Below are positions 8,760 through 17,968 of a DNA stretch of 64,000 bases, piece after piece; the stretch's first letter is position 1, and every line of letters starts with the position of its first letter. A program made the translations under genes and the position numbers. The stretch lies in NCBI GenBank assembly GCA_945898195.1, contig CAMDHM010000007.1, positions 1 to 64,000 on the forward strand, written 5' to 3'. Source of the stretch: Pseudobacteriovorax antillogorgiicola (GTDB taxonomy: Bacteria > Bdellovibrionota_B > Oligoflexia > Oligoflexales > RGVZ01). Under the pieces are notes generated by a model. The model did no database searches, was not told the DNA's origin, and worked only from the letters and a program-made list of their open reading frames with translations.

Positions 8760-9257
8760 TTAGCCCGCCATCTTTCCCGATTTCTTGCCTTTCGTGGTGG
8801 GTGTAGCAGACGCGACTGGCTTGGCCTCTCCGGCCTTTACGGCCGCTGGTTTGATCCCGCTAGCGTGGTCGGCAAGGGCGGCATCAATGTCATCAGTGCG
8901 GTCAATCAGGACGTAACGGAGCTCGTTGTAGCACGATTCACAGATGGGTTGGTCGACGGTCTTGGTGTCGATCTCGCCCCAGACCATGAGGACGGTCCAA
9001 GTTTGCTCAGAGAAGTCGCGTCGGCGTGCTTTTGTTTCAGCCTGACAGTGGAAACAGTGGTTTGACGGTGTGTTTGAAGGTTGTGGATGGTCTTCGCTAT
9101 CAATGGTTTCTGCCACGGAATTATTACCGGAAGCCCTGTCGATTGCTTTCAAGGCGAACTCCTGTATTGAGCATCCTGATCCGACGTAAGCCATACTGGC
9201 CTGGTCGCATCTGTTTTGCAAAAATGACCGCGCATCCATGCACGGCTTGTTATTCAT
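8760..9257 (-). CDS. Small zinc-ribbon protein with two CxxC pairs
   Basis: A 165-aa soluble protein of unknown function. Two knuckles, CFHC and CESC, about 35 residues apart form a treble-clef or zinc-ribbon-like four-Cys site, followed by a helical segment and an A/K-rich tail ending in repeated basic residues. The basic tail suggests nucleic acid or ribosome contact, but this is inference. It has its own promoter (9280-9307) and terminator, so it is an independent unit despite lying downstream of the large TPR gene. Confidence 0.7.
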   Translation of the reverse strand: MNNKPCMDARSFLQNRCDQASMAYVGSGCSIQEFALKAIDRASGNNSVAETIDSEDHPQPSNTPSNHCFHCQAETKARRRDFSEQTWTVLMVWGEIDTKTVDQPICESCYNELRYVLIDRTDDIDAALADHASGIKPAAVKAGEAKPVASATPTTKGKKSGKMAG

Positions 9258-9279
9258 AAAATCTATTTTCTGTTTAGGG

Positions 9280-9307
9280 ATTGTAGAGGCGGCTTGCTGG
9301 AAGTCAA
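9280..9307 (-). promoter_or_regulatory. Sigma-70-type promoter for the zinc-ribbon gene
   Basis: On the minus strand TTGACT (9307-9302) is followed after 16 bases by TACAAT (9285-9280), a near-consensus -35/-10 pair. The start would fall about 15 bases before the ATG at 9257. An inverted repeat (TCAACCC at 9304-9310 with GGGTTGA at 9336-9342) overlaps the -35 and could be an operator or the tail of the upstream transcript. Confidence 0.6.
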
Positions 9308-9369
9308 CCCCTAATTGGCCGGTTAGCCAGTCAAAGGGTTGAATAGGGCGGTATCTGCTTACTTATTAA

Positions 9370-11751
9370 TCAACTCACGTTTTGCATCCCGTCATTTTTT
9401 AGGTAAGGCGAGCCCTCGAAATAATAACGGAGGATTTCCTGCTTTATGTTGTGGAAACGCAGGCTTTCACTGCGGACCGTGATCAGTGGTTTCCATATTT
9501 GATTGGCATTTAGGCGTGCGCCATTCCGGTAGTGGAGAAGCCCTAACAGAAAGGTCGCTTCAACGTCTTTGGAGTGATCCACCTGATCTAGGTAAGTTTG
9601 CGCCTGCCGGATATTCCCCAGTTTTAGGTAAGCATGGGCCAGAACAGTGATGGCCCGTCCATTTGCGCGCTCGCCCAATTCGATGGCCAATTTCGCAAAC
9701 TCGATCGCCTTTTTAAGATTCACATTGCGCCAGATGTAAGAATCGGCGAGCTCCAACAGCGCCCGGCGGCGGGTGATATCGTCCAGATTTGGGTTCAATA
9801 GCGCTTGTTCGAGCCACATTCCAGCCGTTTCCAGTTGCCAGAGTTCCTTAAAGAGAAGTCCGAGGGCCCAATAAAGACTTGGGCTATCGTAGTTGGTGTT
9901 GAGCAGTCGAATGATTTCGTACGTTGCGACCTCAGGATTGTGCCGGCAGGAAGTCCTGATGAGTTCGATTAGACATTCGCCATTGCCGTTGCTGTAAAGA
10001 AAACGAAGTTTTCTGCGGGCGTAAGCTAGATCGTAAGAATGAGCCTTTTCCGTCAAGCGAGTCCGTCGATCAAAGTCCCCCCAATCAACGCTGGCCTCCC
10101 CGCCAGAACTTAAGCTGATTAAGGCCGGATCGCGCGTGGCATCGTCATTAATTTCCGTCGGGTCTTTTTCTCGGACGATTTCCTGCAAATTAATGCTTAA
10201 CTGCAGCAAATAGGAAACGTTCCATGGATCAAGGGCTAGGGCTTTTTGTAGGATCGCCGTCGAAGCCTTGAAGTCTGTCTTGCGCGCAAAGTAGTTGGCC
10301 TTGAGCCAATAGATTTCTGGCTTTTCAGAATGGGATCCCGAGCTGGAACCTGCCTTCTGGTCTGCCATCTGCTCCAAAATCTTCATCGCGGCATCAGGGT
10401 CACCATATTGCATCATAAATCCAGCATATTTTATGGCCGTCGCCCGGGCTTTCCCATCCAATTGATGCATGCGCTCGAAATATTGCGTCGCTTTCGTTAT
10501 GTGTCCCATCTTCAAGTACACGTCGGCTAAGTTTCCAAGCACATCCGGATCGCCTTGAAACTTAGCCATCAGGCTGTGTAACAAAGACAAGATCTCGACC
10601 TTATCCCCCGGCGCATCTACCATCTGTTTTAAACGCTCGCGGGAGATCAAATATTCTTCAACGTTAACCTCTGCGACTTTCAACCTTCCAACGAGCAGAC
10701 AAAAACGTATTTCCGGACTGTCTGGCAAGGTGTTGTAGGCATCCTCAAACAGGTCACAAGCCATTTTGGCCTCGCCAGCCGAAAGAAACTGACCGCCAAT
10801 TCGCTGGACTAGTTTTGGATTGCAATCATTGCGCTTAAGAACCTGACGATAAACCTCAAAGGCCAGTTCTGGTTCGTTAAATTCATCGGCCGAACGGGCA
10901 ACGAAATATAGTGTGTTTTCTTCGGTGTCACGTGATTCCATCATTGAGCGGGTCAGTTGTCTGGCCTCTCCAAAGCGCCTCTCAAATTCTGCGGTCTCGC
11001 CCTTGGCTTGGGCTATGCGCCCAAGGGCAAATGATTCGTAAACAAGAATCTCATCAGCCGTTTTGCCGCGATTTTCACGCCACCACGATGAAAGGGACAG
11101 TACCGATTCAGCTGCTTTTTCTAATTGCTCGTCGTCAAAAAATTCCATGTAGAGTTTGCGGTGCGTTTCAAAATTTCCGTAGACGTTGTAGGGTGCAGCC
11201 TGTTCAAACTGGAAGAAATATTCATCGCCACGCTTTTCATCGCTCTTCTGGTAGTGCAGCTGACTAAGTGCGAAATAGCTTGGATACCATTCTGGATCAA
11301 TCTGGATGGATTGCTCGTAGTGCCAAATGGCGCGGTCATTATTGCCCAGACCTTCCAGGGCGAAGGCTAGTCCATAGTGAATTGCCGCGTGAGGTTTGTG
11401 GATTTTCAACAATTCCTGAAAGCGGTTCATCGCATCCGTGGGACTCACCGTTCCGCTGTGCTGATCGGCTAAGGCCATCGTGAGTTGAAAGACCACTTCA
11501 GACTCTTCGCTGGCTTCCGGTTGAACCGTTGCTGCATTGCGAGTGAATGTTTGGAGCATGGCTTGACGCAGATCGGGCAGAGTTCCTAACATTTGGGACA
11601 GTTCAATGCGGCGTAAGTGAACGAGAATATCGAGACGCCCTTTTGGATCACGCGCAACGCGCTCCAAGACGGCCTCGGCCTCGCTGTAGGCCTTTACAAA
11701 AATAAGTTTGTTTGCGTAGAGCAATTGCTCTCGAACCCGATCATTTGCCAT
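9370..11751 (-). CDS. Large TPR protein
   Basis: A 793-aa protein made almost entirely of tetratricopeptide repeats. Typical TPR spacing is visible in AIHYGLAFALEGLGNNDRAI, the following IHYEQ/DPEW stretch, VLGNLADVYLKMGHITKAT and AITVLAHAYLKLGNIRQA. There is no signal peptide or membrane segment, so it is probably a cytoplasmic scaffold or adaptor. An unusual feature is an acidic linker near residue 550 between two TPR blocks. It is transcribed alone or with the downstream zinc-ribbon gene, which also has its own promoter. The partner is unknown. Confidence 0.8.
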   Translation of the reverse strand: MANDRVREQLLYANKLIFVKAYSEAEAVLERVARDPKGRLDILVHLRRIELSQMLGTLPDLRQAMLQTFTRNAATVQPEASEESEVVFQLTMALADQHSGTVSPTDAMNRFQELLKIHKPHAAIHYGLAFALEGLGNNDRAIWHYEQSIQIDPEWYPSYFALSQLHYQKSDEKRGDEYFFQFEQAAPYNVYGNFETHRKLYMEFFDDEQLEKAAESVLSLSSWWRENRGKTADEILVYESFALGRIAQAKGETAEFERRFGEARQLTRSMMESRDTEENTLYFVARSADEFNEPELAFEVYRQVLKRNDCNPKLVQRIGGQFLSAGEAKMACDLFEDAYNTLPDSPEIRFCLLVGRLKVAEVNVEEYLISRERLKQMVDAPGDKVEILSLLHSLMAKFQGDPDVLGNLADVYLKMGHITKATQYFERMHQLDGKARATAIKYAGFMMQYGDPDAAMKILEQMADQKAGSSSGSHSEKPEIYWLKANYFARKTDFKASTAILQKALALDPWNVSYLLQLSINLQEIVREKDPTEINDDATRDPALISLSSGGEASVDWGDFDRRTRLTEKAHSYDLAYARRKLRFLYSNGNGECLIELIRTSCRHNPEVATYEIIRLLNTNYDSPSLYWALGLLFKELWQLETAGMWLEQALLNPNLDDITRRRALLELADSYIWRNVNLKKAIEFAKLAIELGERANGRAITVLAHAYLKLGNIRQAQTYLDQVDHSKDVEATFLLGLLHYRNGARLNANQIWKPLITVRSESLRFHNIKQEILRYYFEGSPYLKNDGMQNVS

Positions 11752-11848
11752 AGGACACCTTCAGTGAAAGGCTTCTCCTATGGCTATCGACTATCTGCCG
11801 GTCATCCTGAGTCTTAGCACTTCAACCGCATGATTTAACAAGGTTTAA

Positions 11849-12802
11849 TTATAGCTTAAGGGCAGGGCCGCGCTGGCTTCCACAGACGGCACGGAGGCTG
11901 TCATAGCGACTCGCATTGAGGTTGTCCATTCGGCCACCACTGGCACAAGCCTCCCAGGACGATGGCGAGTCCTTCACCCGGCACTCCCAAATAACTGCAT
12001 TGCCTGCGCAATCTGGTTCGCGCACAAGGGAGACAATGCGCTGATCGGCGCTGTCGCGGTCTATCCGGGCCATCAAAGCCTCATAATTTTCCGGGACGCC
12101 GTACCACTGAATTCGCAACAGCGGTCCGCTAAGGTCGCCACAACTTGCTTGGGCAAAAAGCGTTTGAGCTCCATTCGCCATTAATACCGTCGGAATAATC
12201 CGGCGTCGCTCTTTCACATCGCACAGAGACCAGATGCCAGAAGTCGAATCCATCGCACAACGCAGCACTGGGCTTTCACAGGGTGGCATCTGGGGAAAGG
12301 CAAAGTTAATGGTCAAGGGACGTGTCACTGGAATCGGAGTGCCATTTACAAAATCGGCATTAGATACAATGAGTGCCAGTGGATGTGAATGATCGCCGGA
12401 TCCAATGGTGTCGACCTCGTTGATGCCGGGAGAGATTGTGAATTTTGCAATAGCGGAATCAATGATATTGCCGCTTCGTTTTGCCGTTACCGTAATCCGA
12501 TGTTCGCCAGGTGATGGACGGTCGAAACGGTCGCCGTGGTGGCAAGGAGCAGGTTCATGCTCGTCAATTCCGCAAAAAAGATCGGCGTCACTAGGTATGT
12601 TGTAAATACGGATGGTGACGCCATTGGAATCGAGGTCTAGGTAAATTTTTAAAAGAGATAAATCGGCGTTTCGACTTTCAACGACGTCGACAATTTCTGG
12701 CGCATGGCGTTTGCCGTTAATCAATTGGCCGATGCGTTCTTGGCTGCACGACGTCAGCAGGGTGAGGGCTGCAGCCAAAGTGGCGAAATAGCGCTCGCTC
12801 AT
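11849..12802 (-). CDS. Lipoprotein of unknown function
   Basis: A 317-aa lipoprotein with lipobox LTSC (Cys19). The mature part is beta-rich with many cysteines spaced through it (for example FCGIDEHEPAPC and CRVKDSPSSWEAC), suggesting disulfide-bonded beta-sandwich modules. Its ATG overlaps the stop of the transglycosylase gene (ATGA, 12799-12802), so the two are translationally coupled and the lipoprotein may act with or near the murein enzyme. No family recognised. Confidence 0.75.
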   Translation of the reverse strand: MSERYFATLAAALTLLTSCSQERIGQLINGKRHAPEIVDVVESRNADLSLLKIYLDLDSNGVTIRIYNIPSDADLFCGIDEHEPAPCHHGDRFDRPSPGEHRITVTAKRSGNIIDSAIAKFTISPGINEVDTIGSGDHSHPLALIVSNADFVNGTPIPVTRPLTINFAFPQMPPCESPVLRCAMDSTSGIWSLCDVKERRRIIPTVLMANGAQTLFAQASCGDLSGPLLRIQWYGVPENYEALMARIDRDSADQRIVSLVREPDCAGNAVIWECRVKDSPSSWEACASGGRMDNLNASRYDSLRAVCGSQRGPALKL

Positions 12803-14253
12803 GGTTTAATCCCCGTCGATGCCGAACGTGCCTGCGTATCTGGGACCGCGGCGAGTTCTGCGGGTGGAGCCGGCGGAACCTTCAATATGTATCCGCGAGG
12901 CAACATTCCGCCAGTTTTTGCATAGCTGCGCTGGATGTCGCGGTTGAGTGCTAATAGGTCATCAAACGTTGCACCATTCGTCTTTGCGGCGGTGGCAAGG
13001 GTCTGAGCCTTAAGAATTTTTACGGTTTGAAATTTTATTGGCGTCGCGATTGCCACATCCGGAAAAAGCTTCTCACTTTCCTGCAGGGTTGCGAGGATCG
13101 CGACAAAACCACAAAAGAAATTTTTCGAGGCGAACTGAAATTGCGGGTTCGAATAATGTTGAACCATGTAGCCGAGATCATTGCTGCCGGTTTTTCGCAC
13201 GGCCCGCTGCAAGCCTCCGACTCCGTGGTTGTAGGCGGTGACGGCAAGAGGCCATGAACCAAGGATGTCGTGATTCAATTTGAGCAACCGTGCTGCCGCC
13301 TTGGCAGCCTTTACCGGTTCATTGCGTTCGTCGATTCCAGGGATCATGCGTAAGTACTGGCGTCCCGTGTCTGGCATAATCTGATAGACGCCCGAGGCAC
13401 CGACTTTTGACAGGGCCAGAAGATTAAATGACGATTCAATGTAGGCGAGGCGGGAGAGTTCCTTTGGAACACCTTGCTCTTCAAAGACGGCTTCGATGGC
13501 CGGCAGATACTTCGGCCCAACAGTCAGTCCATTGGCAATAAAGTCACGCTGGCCACGTTGAAATCTCAGGGTGCGTGCTGCTGTCGCATATTTCATGGGG
13601 TCTTGGATGTGATCAAATAATGCAGCAATTCTTTGGAGCGATGGAGACAGCGTTTTCACATCTTTTTTACGCTGACGGTGCAATTGCATCAGCTGGTCAC
13701 GGTAGCTTGCGCGGCGCAGGGCACCAATGCCTGCAACAAAATGTTCGGCTTGTGCTTCGCGGCCTAGAAAATCACTTTTGTAAATTTTGCTGGCATCGAT
13801 GATCTCGAGGATCACTTCCGGGTATTCAGAGCTATGAAGAACGTACTGGTCTTTGGCCCATAAACCATAGACGCGACGCCAAAAATTGAAGCGCCGAGCC
13901 AGTTCGTCAGGCACCGTGAAATTTTCGGTGACCTTTCGTCCTTTGGAATCTTCTTTTAGCGCTTCTGCAGAACAATGCATATACAGGATGCGCAGCTGGG
14001 CAATTTGCCGCACAAAAAGAGGAAGGCAATCGTCCGCAGTGGCGACGGTCTTACGCTGCGTTTCAAATTGATTGGAATCTTGAATCATGCTCTCGGCAGA
14101 AATCGATAGGCGGACTTCTTCGCGGGTTTTGGCGTCAAGTTTTGGGGCTTCCGCGGTGGCCTCATTGGCATGGGCGACCGCGCTCAGGGTAGAGGACAGG
14201 GTCAGGACCAAGCCAAATGCAGCATGGCAAATCGTTTTCTGGTTCAGCAACAT
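12799..14253 (-). CDS. mltD: Membrane-bound lytic murein transglycosylase D-like
   Basis: A 484-aa periplasmic transglycosylase. The ATG at 14253 is chosen because it gives a signal peptide ending AHA-N and has GGAG about 10 bases upstream; the frame is open 30 codons further but that adds a non-signal sequence. An N-terminal helical domain is followed by a goose-type lysozyme/SLT core: LAYIESSFN with catalytic Glu273, GASGVYQIMP, and AVTAYNHGVGG. A LysM-like segment lies near the C-terminus (VKILKAQTLATAA). The enzyme cleaves murein glycan strands to 1,6-anhydro products. The lipobox Cys of E. coli MltD is absent, so it should be soluble in the periplasm. Confidence 0.88.
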   Translation of the reverse strand: MLLNQKTICHAAFGLVLTLSSTLSAVAHANEATAEAPKLDAKTREEVRLSISAESMIQDSNQFETQRKTVATADDCLPLFVRQIAQLRILYMHCSAEALKEDSKGRKVTENFTVPDELARRFNFWRRVYGLWAKDQYVLHSSEYPEVILEIIDASKIYKSDFLGREAQAEHFVAGIGALRRASYRDQLMQLHRQRKKDVKTLSPSLQRIAALFDHIQDPMKYATAARTLRFQRGQRDFIANGLTVGPKYLPAIEAVFEEQGVPKELSRLAYIESSFNLLALSKVGASGVYQIMPDTGRQYLRMIPGIDERNEPVKAAKAAARLLKLNHDILGSWPLAVTAYNHGVGGLQRAVRKTGSNDLGYMVQHYSNPQFQFASKNFFCGFVAILATLQESEKLFPDVAIATPIKFQTVKILKAQTLATAAKTNGATFDDLLALNRDIQRSYAKTGGMLPRGYILKVPPAPPAELAAVPDTQARSASTGIKP

Positions 14254-14542
14254 CAGGGACAGCTCCACATCGTCAGCAACAAGGTCTAGCCAGAAAGGCA
14301 CTTCTAGCCAGTCAGAAGCAAGCCTCGTTCCAGCCCGGCACATTGGCCTTTGATTTGCGGGTTTTTGGTGTAACTATCCGTATTTACATTATTTTATTCG
14401 CGATAGTTGCCGTTTTCTTTAGTGTCTGGAACCGGGGTCTGGGTGACAGGTGTCAACGAGATAGACAGGTTGAATGGTCGGAATCACGCGATTTCGGACT
14501 ACTTCAGGGTAAAATAAAAGGAAAACCAATTGGACGGTGCCC

Positions 14543-15544
14543 ATGGCCAATCAGAAATATACCGGTGCCCAAAAGGCCGCCATCCTGCTGCTCTCTTTCG
14601 GCGAGGAGATTTCAGCCGAGATCTTCAAGAATATGACCGAATTCGAGATCAAACGAATCGGTGCCGCGATGAGTCGTCTTGGACGCATGGAAAACGACAT
14701 TGTTGAGACGGTGATGGGTGAGTTCTATGGGGTGCTTCAACAGAACCGCAAATTCTTTTACGGTGGCAATGATTTCACTAAAAAAGTCATTGGCAGTGCC
14801 TTTAAGGGCGCCGATGGCGACGAACTTATCAATCAACTAGCCCTTGGTTCGTCGTCAAACTTGGATGCTCTTGAGCTCGTGGATGCTCGCACGCTTTCTA
14901 ATTTCATTCGAAATGAGCATCCACAGACGATTGCTTTGATTCTTGCGCATTTGGATCCACGTAAGTGCGGTGACACGATCAAGCTACTGCCTGAGAGCAT
15001 TCGCACGGAAATTCTGATTCGTATTGCGAGTCTGGATGCTGTTGCTCCCGAGATCATTGACGAGATTGATGATGTGCTTCGGGCAGAGATTAATGCCTTG
15101 GGTTCTATTGCGACCCAAAAAATCGGTGGTGTGGAACCCATCGCAGAGATGCTTAATTTAATTGATGGTGCGACAGAGGAAACCATCCTTGATGGCCTTG
15201 AGGAGCGCGACCCAGAGCTGGCAGAACGCATCCGACAGCTCATGTTTACTTTTGATGACTTGATAAAAATCGATGACCGGGGCATCCAGGAACTTGTCAA
15301 AGCAGTTCAAGTCGATAAATGGAAGATTGCCCTTAAGACTGCTTCCGAAGCAGTACGAGAATTGATATTTAAGAACATGTCGGAACGGGCATCGAAAATG
15401 TTACGTGAAGACATGGAGGCCATGGCGGCCGTTAAACTGTCTGACGTTGAGGCGATTCAGTATGAAATTGTGCAGGTTGCGCGCAAGCTCGAGGAAGAAG
15501 GCAAGATCATCATCGCTTCGGGCGGGGATTCGGCTTACGTCTAA
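14543..15544 (+). CDS. fliG: Flagellar motor switch protein FliG
   Basis: A 333-aa protein (ATG at 14543; a GTG at 14537 is also in frame). All three FliG domains are present: the N-terminal FliF-binding part (AQKAAILLLSFGEE), the middle domain with the hallmark EHPQ motif (125-128), and the C-terminal torque domain (LMFTFDDL, then MSERASKMLREDME). FliG links the MS ring to the C ring and interacts with MotA. Here it is not next to fliF or fliH as is usual; it is divergent from mltD and its 3' end overlaps a barrel-like gene. Confidence 0.97.
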   Translation: MANQKYTGAQKAAILLLSFGEEISAEIFKNMTEFEIKRIGAAMSRLGRMENDIVETVMGEFYGVLQQNRKFFYGGNDFTKKVIGSAFKGADGDELINQLALGSSSNLDALELVDARTLSNFIRNEHPQTIALILAHLDPRKCGDTIKLLPESIRTEILIRIASLDAVAPEIIDEIDDVLRAEINALGSIATQKIGGVEPIAEMLNLIDGATEETILDGLEERDPELAERIRQLMFTFDDLIKIDDRGIQELVKAVQVDKWKIALKTASEAVRELIFKNMSERASKMLREDMEAMAAVKLSDVEAIQYEIVQVARKLEEEGKIIIASGGDSAYV

Positions 15545-15998
15545 AATTCGATTTTTATGCTCAGCGGCGGGGCTTATCGGTGCAATTGCACTGCAGGCTC
15601 CGTTTGCTTTTGGCAAGATCGCGGTCGGAGTGGACCTTGGTTATCGGGCCTTGTCGCTACGCTCGGACTTAGATTCGCAGGCGTTCCTTCAAGTTGACAT
15701 TGGTTCTACCTGGTACTCGGACGGCGTCAGCCTCGGCGCGGACTACTGCAAAATTTATCCGCGCAAGAAATCATCTGCGGTGGATCCTGAGGTTTTTTAT
15801 GGAGTTGGCGCCGAGATCGGTGCATGGGGGCACTACAGCTCGGCTGTTGCCGTTCGCCTTCCGTTTGGTGTGAGTTGGGACATAAAAGATACGCCGCTGC
15901 AGATAGGTGCAGCGGCGGTTCCAGTTCTGGCTTTTGCTTCAGGCTTCAGTGCTTTCGGAATTGAACTTTCGATTCCGTTCCGTTGGCGGCTTGATTAA
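15462..15998 (+). CDS. Small exported beta-barrel-like protein overlapping fliG
   Basis: About 178 aa. Alternating hydrophobic/polar strands (VGVDLGYRALSLRSD, AFLQVDIGSTWY, GVSLGADYC) and a C-terminal aromatic-rich strand suggest a small outer-membrane barrel. The hydrophobic signal segment (CSAAGLIGAIALQAPFAFG) has no ATG, GTG or TTG directly before it. The nearest in-frame starts lie inside fliG: ATG 15462, TTG 15468 and TTG 15477. The protein therefore has a long basic n-region of about 30 residues, or starts at an unusual codon. The overlap of about 80 bp implies translational coupling with fliG. Confidence 0.55.
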   Translation: MKLCRLRASSRKKARSSSLRAGIRLTSKIRFLCSAAGLIGAIALQAPFAFGKIAVGVDLGYRALSLRSDLDSQAFLQVDIGSTWYSDGVSLGADYCKIYPRKKSSAVDPEVFYGVGAEIGAWGHYSSAVAVRLPFGVSWDIKDTPLQIGAAAVPVLAFASGFSAFGIELSIPFRWRLD

Positions 15999-16072
15999 GC
16001 CGCGTCCACCGAACGATTCTACTTTCGGTCGCCTCAGCCTCCCTGATCGGGGGGGCAAACCATCACAACATC

Positions 16073-16483
16073 TTATTTATTGAAGATCTTGCAGGTGTAG
16101 TTCCATGTGCCCGTTGCGCTTGTTCCCCATGTTGCTTTAGCAACGTCACCGCTCCCACTTCCCATTTCAACTGTAAGTATGGGAAAATTTTTGGTGGTAC
16201 CCGTAGCTTCAATCTTTATGAATTCGCCCATGTTTACATCAGCAGATGCAGGGACTACGATGCGCTGCACGCGATTTCGTGCGCTCATCTCCAAAAGTAG
16301 GGTTGCGTCTTTTTCACTTCCGCCGACCATCTCAATGAAAACTACGATGTTTTTGGTAGTTACGTCTGGTTGAGGCCTTTGTCCGCTGACCAAGCTGCAG
16401 TTCAAAGATTCTACTTGAACTTCAGCAAATACCTGAGTCGAACATAGGACCAACGCTGAAACCAAAAGTGATTTTATCATCAT
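16073..16483 (-). CDS. Small secreted protein of unknown function
   Basis: A 136-aa protein with a clear signal peptide (cleavage after VFA) and GGGAG 6 bases before the first ATG. The mature domain is beta-rich with two cysteines (in LNCSLV and NYTCKIF) that probably form one disulfide joining its ends. The size and pattern suggest a compact beta-sandwich in the periplasm or outside. It is monocistronic and followed at 16484-16694 by a featureless stretch. No family recognised. Confidence 0.7.
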   Translation of the reverse strand: MMIKSLLVSALVLCSTQVFAEVQVESLNCSLVSGQRPQPDVTTKNIVVFIEMVGGSEKDATLLLEMSARNRVQRIVVPASADVNMGEFIKIEATGTTKNFPILTVEMGSGSGDVAKATWGTSATGTWNYTCKIFNK

Positions 16484-16694
16484 ATAAAACTCCCTAATAA
16501 ATACGCTGTAGAGGAAAAAATGAGCTATGTGATAGCCCCGATTGCAGCGTTGATATGCCTTTTCTTTTAAAATTCATAATAGTTTTAATCTATACCATGA
16601 TAGCTTTTTCTTATATTGGCCCCCTGAAGCGAACTGCCTTGTCGACAATTTTTGTTGCCCAGAGTTTACGCCCGGCCATCAGCCAAATCGATTC

Positions 16695-17873
16695 TTACGG
16701 CACTTCCGGTATTGCCGCAAATAATTCTCCAAGGCGCAGGTGTAGCTCGCAGAATGAAATGACATCAGGTGAGACCACTTCAGTATTGCCAGGTGTGACA
16801 ATCCAGCGCCCCACCACATTGATTTTGAGAGAGTCCAAAAGACTATGTTGAGCTGGTGAAAAATTCTGCGGCGTAGCTTTTACTTCCATAGCTATGAACT
16901 GCTGATTTGGCAGCTCGACGAGAAAATCAACTTCTACCTTCTCCTTGCTGCGTAGATGAAAGATTTGTGCTCGCTCACCACGACTCGCAAAAAAACGTGT
17001 GACCTCACCCAATGCAATCGACTCGAGAAGAAAGCCAAATTGAAGACTCAGTATCAATGGCTTGATGTCACTCCACCCTTGAAGGCGAACCGCCAAAGCA
17101 ACATCTTCAAAATAGACCTTGGGGGTTTTTGTGAGGCGCTTATTTAAATTAGAGCTGTAGGGCTCGATTTTCCTCAAAATACCATTTTCTGACAGCAGTC
17201 CAATCCAAGCTTGGATGGTTGTAACATCAACGCCACATAAACTTGCGATTTCGGAATAATTCATCAACATGCCCTGTCGGGCGGCGGTGAGCGCAAGGGC
17301 TTTTGAAAAGGCCGATTTACGTTCAATCCCGGCTGCCGTGACAATGTCTCGATCAATAAATGTGCCGATAAAATCATTTAGGTATCTGACAAAGGATAGA
17401 TCTTTGGATACCAGTAGCTCAGGCCATCCCCCACGCATGAGGTGGCGTTCCAAATTAAACTCACCAATTTCATGCAACGACAAGGTATTAAGATCAAAAT
17501 AACTGGCTCGTCCTGCTAGGCTTTCACTCGTGTTCTGGCGAAGTAGCGTTTGATTTGATCCCGTGAGCCAGTAATCAAGGTTCCGATGACCAAGCCTTCT
17601 ATCTTCATCGACCCTTCGCTTTAATTCTGAAAAAACGACCCCAGCCAACGGGGCTTCATCAATCAAGACAGTACCTTTAAACTGATCTAAGAATAGTCTT
17701 GGGTTTTGGTCGAGGAAGTTTCGAGTTGCTAAATCATCAAGACGAATGACGGTTATATTGGGAATTTTTTCTAATAAAGAAGTCTTTCCCACTTGGCGGG
17801 GTCCTTTTAGGACCTTAACCGGAAGTGCGGACTTGGCGAGGGCGATTGGATCAAAATCTCTTCTATACCACAT
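16695..17873 (-). CDS. AAA-family ATPase with DUF4143-type C-terminus
   Basis: A 392-aa protein. Walker A GPRQVGKTS (24-32), Walker B TVLIDEAP, and an arginine-containing SLAGRA segment place it in the AAA_14/DUF4143 group. The C-terminal part (RSKEKVEVDFLVE, then FIAMEVKA) matches the PD-(D/E)xK nuclease-like DUF4143 region, with the D and E-x-K retained. These widespread, patchily distributed proteins have unclear roles and are often horizontally acquired. It stands alone without an antitoxin-like neighbour, and its DNA looks more AT-rich than the flanks, fitting recent acquisition. Confidence 0.88.
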   Translation of the reverse strand: MWYRRDFDPIALAKSALPVKVLKGPRQVGKTSLLEKIPNITVIRLDDLATRNFLDQNPRLFLDQFKGTVLIDEAPLAGVVFSELKRRVDEDRRLGHRNLDYWLTGSNQTLLRQNTSESLAGRASYFDLNTLSLHEIGEFNLERHLMRGGWPELLVSKDLSFVRYLNDFIGTFIDRDIVTAAGIERKSAFSKALALTAARQGMLMNYSEIASLCGVDVTTIQAWIGLLSENGILRKIEPYSSNLNKRLTKTPKVYFEDVALAVRLQGWSDIKPLILSLQFGFLLESIALGEVTRFFASRGERAQIFHLRSKEKVEVDFLVELPNQQFIAMEVKATPQNFSPAQHSLLDSLKINVVGRWIVTPGNTEVVSPDVISFCELHLRLGELFAAIPEVP

Positions 17874-17968
17874 AGTTGTCTAATTTAGGATATTGGCCAA
17901 GATTAGTCAAGTCACGTCCAATTGCTTTTTTCCTTCGATCGGTTGAAAAAAAACTTAAACACGCGTCA

